Source: Intoshia linei (taxonomy: Eukaryota > Orthonectida > Rhopaluridae). From it: DNA of 45,789 bases. The translations under genes and the position numbers were made by a program. Shown here in pieces: positions 22,301 to 32,800 of the stretch. Where the stretch lies: assembly GCA_001642005.1 (NCBI GenBank), contig LWCA01000156.1, forward strand, positions 1 through 45,789. Direction: 5' to 3'. The notes beneath the pieces are model-generated. The model was not told the DNA's origin and ran no database searches. It worked only from the letters and a program-made list of their open reading frames with translations. Within the stretch, counting starts at the first letter, position 1, and each line of letters starts with the position of its first letter.

Positions 22301-24121
22301 TTAAGATACAAGAATTATTTAGTGGGTTTAGCAAACAAAAAAGTACTACCTGATACTCTGAATATACCTATATTGGGAACGACAAGTATTTGGACACCAA
22401 ATTTAAAATACAACATGGAAATGTTACTATTTTGGGGTCCTAAATCAATTTTTTCCAACGGTTGGCAAATGCGCAACGAAATTAAATCACCAAATTTGAG
22501 GTTTCAGAATGCGGCTGAATTGGAAAGACAAATTTTGTTATTAGCTCTAATCAATATTCTTTTAATGCCATTTGTCTTTGTTTGGCAATGTCTTTACTCG
22601 TTCTTACGTTATGCAGAAACTATCAAGCGAGAACCTACATTTATTGCCGGCCGCAATTGGTCTATTTATTCCAGATTACATCTAAGACACTTTAATGAAC
22701 TCGACCATGAATTTAATGCCAGATTAAATCGTGCATACCATCTGAGTGTGCGATACATGTCAATGTTTAAAACTCTCATGTTTGTTGTTTTGTTTAAATA
22801 TATTGCATTTTTCTCTGGATCACTTTTATCCATTTTATTATTACTAACAATGTATGATAGTGATGTGCTCAACGTTGAAAATATTATTGGTGTCATGTCA
22901 TTGTTGGCCATAATAGCTTCCGTTAGCCGTGGAGCAATACCCAATGAATTTCAAATTTTCTGCCCAGAACTAACTATGCGAAGTATATTATCTCATGTTT
23001 CATATATCCCACAAAGATGGCGTGGACGAGCACATGATCTCAGAGTTAAATCTGAATTTTCATTATTATTTCAATTGAAAATTTTTAATTTGTTGGCACA
23101 GTTAGTAAGTCCACTTACTACACCTTTTATTCTTTTATTTTTGATTAGACCCCGTTCTCTAAAAATTATAGATTTTTTTAGAAATTATACAGATAACATT
23201 ATGGGTGTCGGCGATGTTTGCACTTTTTCAAAAATGTGTTTAAAATCAAACGGAGATAACGATTTCCATTCTAAAGAAGTAAATACGCAAAATACATTTA
23301 AAGCAAATGATGGTAAATTGGAACATTCTCTAGTACATTTCTCTTTGTCTAATCCTTTGTGGAAATCAAAACAATTGGAACATAGTTTCATTGTAAAGAC
23401 TAGAAACAATATGAAATCCATGATTTATGATTTACAAGTTGATCCAATGGATCAATCTGTGCTTAATATGATGAAAAAACCTCATGACTTTGATAAAAAT
23501 ATAGCATTTAATTACAGTCAAAATATGGCAAGTATGAGAAAGTCAAATACTAAATTTATTGGCGACTTGAAAGCATTGGATATTGATTATAATGATATTG
23601 ATTTAAATGAAGAATATGACGTAGATTTAAAAGTGGACCAAGATTTAATGTCAGCTTCTCTAAATTCTGATCTTTCCATTTTTAAACCAAACTCTGCTTT
23701 ATCGAAAAAGATGCCGTCTATAGGGTTTAAAAAAATTGAGCAGGATAAATTGATGCAAGAAAAATTAAAACAAGATAAAATTAAACTCGAAAAAATTGAA
23801 AAAGCAAAAGAGTTAAATTTTAATGTAACAAATATTGATGAATTGTCACCCGGTATGTTGGATATTGAAGAATTAAAATCTATCGGTTCTTCTAAAACAG
23901 CTTCAAAAAATTATGTTACAGCTTGTGAATCTGGTGATGAATCAATGGATAGTCAAATACACTTTAGTGTTTACAATAACTATGCAATTGATTTAATGTC
24001 CAATGATATGTGTCTCTCGTCCCTTTATTTGCATAATACAAGAGAAAAAAATAATTTTAAAACTAAAAACAAGAAAAAACCCAAAGATAAACCAACTGAG
24101 CATTTGGATGATGAAATTTAA
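19305..24121 (+). CDS. ATG9: Autophagy lipid scramblase ATG9
   Basis: Four exons: 19305-19389, 21697-21811, 21872-22015 and 22051-24121; 804 residues, near the human ATG9A length. Exon 1 (MDINRENENSELYEVPENI) joins WKYGRISNLDDFFRRVYHFH and QKNGLYCIILEEF, then membrane segment MFIAFIVVFFTNCINYDILF. The large exon carries the conserved core: HGINELDVYMRILRYKNYL, MEMLLFWGPKSIF, YAETIKREP, LHLRHFNELDHEFNARLNRA, IPNEFQIFCPE and IIDFFRNYTDNIMGVGD, with several hydrophobic segments between. ATG9 is a trimeric scramblase on Golgi/endosome-derived vesicles that seed phagophores and receives lipid through ATG2. The last 270 residues are divergent, charged and probably disordered (a KLEKIEKAKELN coiled-coil-like patch). 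Introns 2 and 3 are 60 and 35 nt; intron 1 is 2307 nt because of repeats. Phases match exactly. Confidence 0.97.
19860..20912 (+). mobile_element. Degenerate Tc1 element in ATG9 intron 1
   Basis: Transposase remnants in several frames cover the three catalytic motifs: FPDEKRFLLDGPDG (from about 20107), MQDNARPHVSK (about 20354-20386) and, in an open frame 20389-20658, WPPYSPDCNPIENLWAIM. Frameshifts and stops make it a pseudogene. The right end shows inner and outer direct repeats, TTTTTCACATAGTTTTGAGA (20706) and TTTTTTACATAGTTTTGCGG (20888), then TA near 20911. No matching left terminus was found, so the left border is a guess. Confidence 0.8.
21023..21665. repeat. Satellite-like repeat, copy 1 (block order B-A), in ATG9 intron 1
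   Basis: Block B (about 21023-21146, from TTTTTTGTTTTAATAAAATA to TTTTTTGTGTGTG) precedes block A (about 21243-21660, from TTATGATAATGTTTATGATT to GCGTAGCATATTATATAAG). Block A has internal tandem units built on TTCTC(G/C)AACTCGTTTGATTT. The same two blocks occur at 34829-35341 in the opposite order. Confidence 0.85.
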
Positions 24122-25334
24122 ATTTATTTCTCATTGTATCATTTGTAATAAAATAATATTAAAATTTTGACACATTTTTTGTTTTTGGAATTGTTCAAAT
24201 ATATTTTTATATATATTTAATTCTTAAAAGAAAAGTTGCTAAAAATGTGCCTCTGTGCAAATATTTATTTAGAAATCTCATCTCAAAAATTTAAAAAACA
24301 CAATTCCAACTAACTTTTTTCCAAATCAGAAATTTAGATTATTTAAACTCACAATTTCCATCTTTATGTTCAAAACATCAATTATCTTTTTTTAAAAATG
24401 AGATAATATGAAAAAAAATAAAGATTATGTAACTTACACTGAAATTTACAAATTAAATAGTTTAATAGCCATATTACAGTATATACAAACTAATTCCTCG
24501 TTAACGGAATTTTTTATATATAATATAAGCATTAAAACAGTGGTTTCCGATTGGGGACCAAAATTATATGCCTGGGGACCCGTGAGATTCAAATAAAATA
24601 TAGAAAAATTGACTTTTAGCTATACTTTTTGAAAAATCCGATTTAACGACACATTATAAAAAAATTCGCTTAAACCACAAAATAAAAATCCAATTTTACC
24701 AACCCTCAATCCACTTTTTCCAATAATGTTTTGAAAAACACGATTTTACTAAAATCTATGATGAAAACTTTTTAATTTTTTCATCAATGTTTTATATATC
24801 ATGTTTCCCTTGGGGTCCAAAAAATAAATATTTTGAAATGGGGTCCGTACTACGAACTTAGGACTCTATTTAAACCGAGAACCACATGCATTAAAACAAT
24901 GAAAAAATTTTGATTTTCATTGCACTTAACCTATATTTGCAGGTCATTTCATTTCATATAATTAATAAACAACCATTATTATCATCATTAATCAAGAAGA
25001 AAATGAATTATTTTACGTACCTTAAGCTTTTAATTTTAATCGAAAAGCTAACTTTAGTATAATTATGATGATAGTCATTTTAATTTAAAATTTAACGAAA
25101 TTTTTGTAGTTTAGAAAAATTAACAATCCTTTATTAATAATCAGGAATTTTTTCCGTTAACGCGGAAATCCGTTAAATAGCAATTAGCCTGTATTAAGTA
25201 AATATTAATAACTTGCTTTTAACTAATTCTAATACATATGCCCATTTATAAAATTTTAAAATAAAAAAATAAATATTATTATTTATTAATAGTTTATGAT
25301 CTTAAATCACTTAAATTCTTCATGTTGAAATTAT
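24122..25334. other. Intergenic region between ATG9 and the kinase-like gene
   Basis: The 3' ends of ATG9 (+) and the PIP5K-like pseudokinase (-) converge. A hAT miniature element (24538-24888) lies inside. Copies of CGTTAACGGAA at 24497 and, inverted, near 25154-25164 may be ends of an older insertion around it. Confidence 0.6.
24538..24888. mobile_element. hAT miniature element, 351 bp, perfect TSD
   Basis: CATTAAAA is duplicated at 24530-24537 and 24889-24896. Termini CAGTGGTTTCCGATTGGGG (left) and CATGTGGTTCTCGGTTTAA (right, inward) are inverted repeats of the CAGTGGTT hAT type. No transposase. Confidence 0.88.
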
Positions 25335-28300
25335 TCATGGCTCTGGTATGGCTGTAAATAATTTACTAAAAAGAAATTCCATAAATCTTTTTGAATAATT
25401 ATTTGATTCATTGGTTGAATTAATTTTCTTATATATAAAATTTTAAAATGTATAAATTATCTACCTTCATGCAAAATAATTTTTTAATATTATTCCTGAA
25501 ATTTTTAACATTGGAGCATTGTTGTAATATATCGACAATTCCTGCATAAATATAAATTGGCCTATTTTCAATTAGTCCATAAATAGCTCCTTCCCTAGTG
25601 AAATGTGTTAATGTGATACAAAAATATTTTTTAACATAAATATGTAAATAACATCTAAGAAAATTTTTGTAAACGTTAAAAACCAAAAGTTGATTCAAAT
25701 TTCAAATTCGAATTGTAAAATTAATTTCAATTTTCTTAAAAATAATAGTATTAATGTAAATATAAATAATAATTTTAAGCAATAATAAATTTACTTACGG
25801 TATAATGAAATTTTTTGCATAATGTTTTTGTTGGATTTGGACGGCGCTCGCATAATAGTTATTTCTAGGAATTAGTGTATCTTGAGTTTGTAAAGATAAT
25901 GCTATGATTAGTACATGTAAAAAATTTAAATAATTGAATCACATTTTTTTACAATAATGGAATGTTTTTTTAATCGACTGAATTTAAAATGTATTGCGCT
26001 TTCAGATTGAATTGTATTATCTAAGAATATATATTAAACTAATTCTTTCATCAAATTACCTTGCTAAATAAATAATTGTATTGATAATCATTTTATATTC
26101 GTTTCGTAGTGTCCAAATAAAAATTAATGATGTAATTAATTAATTTATTTTAATATTTATTCATTTATTAAAATATAATTATATATTATTAAAAAATGGG
26201 ATAACAATTGTTTTTAAAATTCTTTACGCAAATGTTAAAAAACAAAAAATTAAGATGGAATAATTCACTTTAAAGTAAAAATAATGTGATATAATGGTTC
26301 CACCTGACACAAATTTGGGAACCACTCCTTTAAAGAATTGATAATAGTGAATAGTAGGATTCTTAAGTTAGATTTTCAACATGAATTATTTATTTGGTAT
26401 TATAAAAATGTGCCCTTTGCAGAGCTAGGTGCTGTTTGTACGTAATACATAACAGTCAACCTAGTATTAATATAATAAAAATATTACAATATTATCTTGT
26501 TTCAAAAAATAGATCGCAATTAAAAAACTATATTTTGTTATTTTCATGCTGTTCAATACCTATAAATATTAATGTGAATCAGAAAAATTTTTCATCAAGT
26601 GTAGTAATTATGATACTCGACAATCACGATAAATTCTATCCCTAATAGCATTCAAAATTTCCAATTCCAATTTTATATGATGCTTTATGATACGGATAAA
26701 ATCGTTGTCTTTGAATTCATAAATGTATGCTTCATCTGTTGGTACAATTCTATAATTTATATTATACATTTTATAACAGGGTCGGCAACCAGTCGCCCGT
26801 GGCCAAAAGTTGCTCACAGAATAATTTTGGTGGTCCTTTGAGTAAATATGAAAATTATTTATTTATTTTTTTTTTAAATTTTTCAACTTTTAAACACTTT
26901 TCTACAATAATTGGCTCATTATAATCATTTTAGCTTTGAATTTTCAGATTGTTTTGGATATTATTTTGTTAAATATACTAAAACCGTTTCTCTTCAGTTA
27001 AAATTGAAATCTATTATGTGTAAATTTTCAAAAACAGGGCTGTAGAATTTTCTGATAAAAAAAGTGACCTAAGAGACGCAAAAGGTTACCAACCCCTGTT
27101 TTATAATATTATGATTATATATTGTTTATTATTATATACTTATGATTATCAAGATACTATTAGAATAGTATTATTATTAGATTTACCTTCTTTCAATGCC
27201 ATTAAATTTAAATTGCATGTATTCCTCCTCTAATATGGGAGACACGCTATTACATACTAATATTCGTATTTTCTGATTATTGTACTAATCATATAAAAGT
27301 ATTAATATGTTTTGTTTTTTATTTATTTTAATCGTTAATGAATGACATAATATAAATATATTATAATATACTCATAATATTAATGTATTATTATAACAAT
27401 TATTGATGATAACCTTTAATGTATAGCATCCGTATAACTTTGGTAGAAAAGATCGAGGATGTTGTGCTTGATTCTATGATTATATTTTTACTTTATTTTA
27501 TATTTTATTATAATATTTTGATCGTGAAATGCACTTTTTTGAGACTACTATTGATGATGTTGCTTATGATTTTAAAAACTATCTCAGATTTTATGTTTTA
27601 TAAAATTCTAATAAAACTTTTTTTATTTAAAAAATGCAATTTTCGTAGGCTCAGATTTAAGGCAATATTAATGATTTTCAAACACTGTGCAGAAGTTGAT
27701 TTTTGAAATTCTAGGGCTGATTTTATTTTTTAAAAAAAGAGGTATTGTGTTTATAACTTTGAAAGACTCAATTTCTGTAAATCAAACTTGCATTATAACA
27801 TCACTCTCAAAAAGACCTCTTAGAAATTTGATTTTTGGTTAATTCTAGGACAGTTAATGTTAACTGTGTATAAACGGTAACACCCACAGTCATTAAATTT
27901 TATACATATCAACAATTAATTATATTTATAATTTAATAATATGATTTGAATTACCAAAAAGTATGATTTTAATAAGCATCGAAGAGTAGTTTTTTCGCGT
28001 TTAGACAATTCAACTATCATCATATGACGATCTTTAGTTTTCCACATGTAATTTTTAGTGTTTTTTTTTGGCAAATGAATACATTTGTGACAAACTGACT
28101 TCTAAATTTAAATACAGAAAGCTCTGATAGTGGCCAAATTTAAAATCCCAGTTCATTTTGTTAACATGTATCAAAAAAAGGTTAATACAATAAAATGAAA
28201 AACAATTACCATATATGTTTCATTAGATATGCCATACACTTTTCTAAAGAATTTAAAAACATTTGGTGAATGAACTTTAAATCGAAAATTTCTGATTTCT

Positions 28301-28613
28301 AAATCCATTTTATCAAAATGTAGTTTTGGTATGTTGATATATTTTACTAAATCAAAATCTCGATCTAATAAATCTTCATTGTCCATATATCTTTCGTTCA
28401 TAAAATAGTATTTTATTGACCCTTGAAGAAGTTGAATATTTGTTTCCGTCTTGTTTAAAATAGAATAAATTATAATATAAAATAAAATTTGATAATTAAT
28501 AATTTTAAAAATTATTAATCCATATAATTTTTTAATCACCGTGCATAGTACAAATTAGTAACTATTTTAAATATTACCTTATACGCCATATTTTCTACCT
28601 TTATTATCGACAT
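25335..28613 (-). CDS. Type I PIP5K-like pseudokinase (paralogue of the adjacent kinase)
   Basis: Minus-strand exons: 28613-28578 (tentative, MSIIKVENMAYK), 28449-28210, 28101-27955, 27473-27414, 27284-27187, 26749-26617, 26559-26488, 25901-25799, 25594-25465 and 25427-25335. They encode the PIP kinase fold in order: NIQLLQGSIKYYF, NFRFKVHSPNVFKFFRKVYG, HPRSFLPKLYGCYTLK, AYIYEFKDNDF, RIYRDCRVLNSM, PIYIYAGIVDILQQ and NNYSKRFMEF. Exons of 60, 133 and 130 nt equal those of the plus-strand kinase and phases agree. But ILKTV is MIVEL, FDFKGS is FKFNGI, IMDYSLL is ITKYSFL, the Gly-rich loop is gone, and the substrate-specificity Glu (LEH) is Arg. All exons are open. One short linking exon between 26488 and 25901 was not found. 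Inferred role: non-catalytic partner or scaffold, as known for vertebrate PIP5KL1. Confidence 0.88.
26300..26464 (-). repeat. Palindrome-ended dispersed repeat, copy 2
   Basis: Lies in the intron after 26488. The palindrome CTAGGTGCTGTT to AACAGTCAACCTAG is at 26425-26464; AGAGCTAGG and TGTGCCCTTTGC on its left match copy 1 in reverse. A hAT-like GGGAACCACT borders it at 26318-26327. Confidence 0.75.
26777..27098. mobile_element. hAT miniature element, 322 bp, perfect TSD, in pseudokinase intron
   Basis: TTTTATAA is duplicated at 26769-26776 and 27099-27106. Termini CAGGGTCGGCAACC (left) and CAGGGGTTGGTAACCTTTTG (right, inward) are inverted repeats. It is related to the DCTN4 intron copy and to a lone right end near 43112-43146. 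Confidence 0.92.
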
Positions 28614-29853
28614 TATAAATTAAAAATGATCTATTACATAAATGCAAATATTTTAACTGATAATGAAATTTTTCAAAGTTTAATCTAATATAATCTTATG
28701 CATGCAATGATCATATATTACATCTCTATCTTTCATCATACGACACTAACATTAAATAAGAAAAATAATGGAAAACAATGAATTGAATTAACGTTTGACA
28801 TGTCACGACTAGAAAAAAATAAATATAAATAAAAAAGTGTTAATTGAAAATATACAATTTAGAGTAGAATTAAATGTTATTCTATTGAAATATAAAATCT
28901 GTTTGATTTTGAAAAAAATTTATGATATAAATACAGGTTTAAAATCTGAATTATTTTTTAAATACGACACGTAATATATTATAATGAAAAATAAATATAC
29001 TGCATCATTTCCAGGTTTTTGACAAGTAAACAATGCTAATTAAACATTTATTGGACTTTTAATTTAAATTTAAGTAATTTTTATTTTTAATTAAATTTGA
29101 TAACATATTAATTAATAAAAATATTTGGTAACCCTTGTATTATTAACGTTATAACATTTTTAAACATTTTTGCGTTAAAATTAGAAATAATTCTTCTTTA
29201 TGGAACATAAGCAAGTAATTTTATTTATAATATTTTCTTGTTCATTTTAAATTTTTTAATATATATTTCAGTGATACTTCTTATATACTGTTGACTCGTT
29301 TGCGTCGTACATCCTTATATTGAGATTAAAAATATATCTGAATCTCAGTTTCGTGTTTATTTCATACTAAGCTTCAATAGACGCATGCTATTGAACTAAT
29401 ATACTTAGTTCTCTATAAATTATCTACGATTTAATCATTGATAGTTTTTATCTACCTTTTCGACTTTGTAGACCTGAAATTATAGCTTTTATATTTTATT
29501 ATAACATGTTTTTTGATATTGTTATTTATAATATGTATATAATAATTATTATATACTGTTAAAAATCGTTTTTCATTTTTTTCGCGAAGTTGTGCTGCAT
29601 TTTTCCCCAACAGATAATTAATTTTTGTTTAAAAATATTAATTTATATTAATATTCCAGTTCATATACATTATAATTTACATAATTGGTATTATAATTTT
29701 AGTGATACATATATCACTATTGTAGTAATGTGAGATTCCAATATATATTATTAATATAACGTACTTGGTATGCTTACATATACTTTGACACTTATAATTC
29801 ACATCTTCAGATATATTATTATTATCATTGTTTGTATTTTAATCCTTTTTTAG
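28614..29853. promoter_or_regulatory. Intergenic control region between the divergent PIP5K paralogues
   Basis: The kinase and pseudokinase diverge from this stretch, so it must contain both promoters. A candidate first exon of the kinase, ATG at 29200 giving MEHKQ then GTAATT (29200-29214, phase 0), would leave about 590 bp between the two starts. No motif can be named; the sequence is A+T-rich throughout. Confidence 0.45.
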
Positions 29854-32800
29854 GAAACGTTAAATAATCAAGTAGAATTGTTTCAATTATGCTTAAAAAA
29901 TTATTTAACGGCAGAATTAATGATTGAATTCAAACAAGATTTATTGGATGAAGATTTTAATTATAATAAATCCATAATAGAGCCGGTTTATCAAACAATG
30001 AACCCATTCAAACTCAAAATATTTCGTTTACAATTTAAAATATATACACCAAAAGTGTTTCAATATTTTCGAAAAATATTTAACATTTCAATTGAACAAT
30101 TTACCGTAATTATAACGTTTACTCTGGAATATTTTTTGATGTAACAAAATTTTGATTAGTTTTATGAAATTTAAATTAACTAGTTAAACCAGTGTTTCCT
30201 AAGCTTTTTATACTATTTCCCACTTTTGTGGTCTCACTCAAGCTGGCTACTGTTTGTATTATGTACAATTTAGACTAAATTTTAGTTAAAAATTTATTGT
30301 GCATAAAAGTTAAGCTAACGATTGTTGACATTAAAATTTTGAATTTTTTATAAATCCAATAAATTCGTTAAATTTCTCAAACAGCACCAAATTATCGTTA
30401 CGCCATCAAAAATTTCGTCAGGTCCCACTGTTAGGAAACACTGATTTAAATAAAATGTTTTGATCCTCTCATCCAATATTATGACCAATTTCTAAAACTA
30501 CTAAGTTCATATTCTGATTTTTAAGGCAGCATCATATTTTTAAAAATTGAAAAATGTATCCAATAAATGTTCATATAAATTTTTAGTCATTTTTGATAGA
30601 AGATTTTATTAATACCCTTTTTTAAACATTGATTATCCCACCATTGCAATACATCGTCATCATATAATGATCTTCAATTAGAAATCCATGTGTACTATGA
30701 ATTTTGACTTAATATACGGAAATAACAATAGTGGAGCTAGCTTATGGAAAAGTAAGGACTGTAATTATATTCTAAAAACTGTAACTCACAAAGAATATAA
30801 ATTTCTATGCCGTATACTCCGATCATATTTTTTGGTAACGTTATTAATAAAAATTTCGAATTTAAATTACGTATTAAGTTTTTAACGTTTTAAAATGAAA
30901 AATATGATATTAATGGAGGGGTTCCCACACTTTCTTACTCGCGGATTGGTAATTTACTCTAAAATTAAATTAAGAGACAAAATTTAAAAAAATACGATTA
31001 TATAAATTGGGCGTCTATTTAAATCTAATAATTTTTAAATGTTTTGAGTGGTTCTCCTCGCTTTGTAGGTATTTTCAATGACAAATCAAACACATCAAAT
31101 ATTTTTTTCTTATAAAACATTTTGCAGTTGCACATAATCGACTTATAATCAATACAGTCAAACCTCAATTGAACGAACAGCAACTTACATGAAAATTTAT
31201 TGTTCGATAAAAAAAAGTTAACGAAAAAACAAATTTACTTTTAATTAAAATATTTTTTTATAAAAAACACATATTGTTTTGGGTCTTTTTTTTAATATAC
31301 ATATTTATATATTAATGTCTCATCGCAATTATAAATGTCCATATGACTATATTTCTCTTCTTTACTTCTAAAAAAATGTGAAAAAGCTTCAAATTCACTT
31401 GTATTAACAAGACCTGCTTCATCACTAATAATAGGGGAACGACTATTACGACGTTTTTGAAAACAGGAAAATCAACCTTTCAATCTCTGAAATTAGGTTT
31501 TTTAGCGGTTTCCCGATTTTAAGAGCCATTGTTTGAATCATATTTTCTAAAATAATAAAATTTTTCGATCTCTTTCGAACAAACCACTCATATACTAATT
31601 TGTCGATTTTAGTGGTTGCAAAATTAACAAACATGTGTTTTTCCTCAATCCCATCTATTTTCATCTGTTTAAAAGAGTTTTTATTCTTTAAAATTTTATT
31701 AATCACACCAAGAGGCATGTCAAATTTAATTGAAAGTTCTCTTTGAGAATATTTTGCACTATTCATTTCAGAAAAATTTATAACCTCTATATTTTCTTCT
31801 AATGTATGAATTTTTTCATTTTCTCTTTGATTGTTTCTCTTTAGCATCGTATTAGATTTTTTATTGATTCTTAAAAAGAGATGTAATCGTAAAATATTAT
31901 TTACCTACAGTACTATTTATCTTGAAAAGTTTAGTTTAAGTTTTAATTTAATTTCAATATGAATTTTCATCAATTATTTTGGATTATTTGGAATATTCGC
32001 TAGACATCAGTCGATAAAAAGATACAATAATAGTATACCGTATGATTTTTTAAATCGTTCTAAAATAAAATAATCTTTTTTTAATTTTTGAAAAAGTTTG
32101 TTTATTAAAAAATAATTGCTGTTTGTTCGTTAATAAATTTAATTATTTATAGTACCAGTATAGTATACTGAGTATATCCATAAATTATTAATATTTTGTT
32201 TGTTCGTTAAATTGAGGTTTGACTGTATTTGGAATAAAAATTGTTGCAAATGCATACTTTTTCAGAAATTTTTTTAAATCAGAAATTATTTAGTTTTTAA
32301 ATACAGCACAATATAGTATTTCCTCTTGATCAGTCCCTTAAAGGTTGGTAAAAGTAAAATTATTCATTAAGCGTTTCTAAATTTGATTATTAGTAAAAAT
32401 GGTTGGATTTAAGAATTTTTTATATTAATCTAATAATTATAATTCTTATTGTATTTTTGATTGATCTACATAAAATATTTTCAAAAAAATTAAATTTTTC
32501 ACGTACCGTAAAATTATTTCACAGACGGCATGCGTAACTAAGGCTTAAAAAAACAAGATATCAATCATAAATTTTTCTAAAATGTAGATAAAATTTGGCC
32601 AAACCAAAAATTATTTTGTATTTAAACGGTAAACTTTTTAGGTTTAATCTAATCTTTAGAGGTTTATTATTAAAGTATGCTGAAGTTTTAAGTATATTAC
32701 TAAATAACTATTTTGTACTTTATTATTGTTTTCATTCCGATGGCTATTTTATAGCCAAACGAAACATCAATGCTGTTTCCATCCACAACCTTATGTAGTT

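Noticed and set aside
27419..27706. 95-codon plus-strand frame
   Set aside because: It lies antisense over the 60-nt pseudokinase exon (27414-27473) and its intron; hydrophobic low-complexity product.
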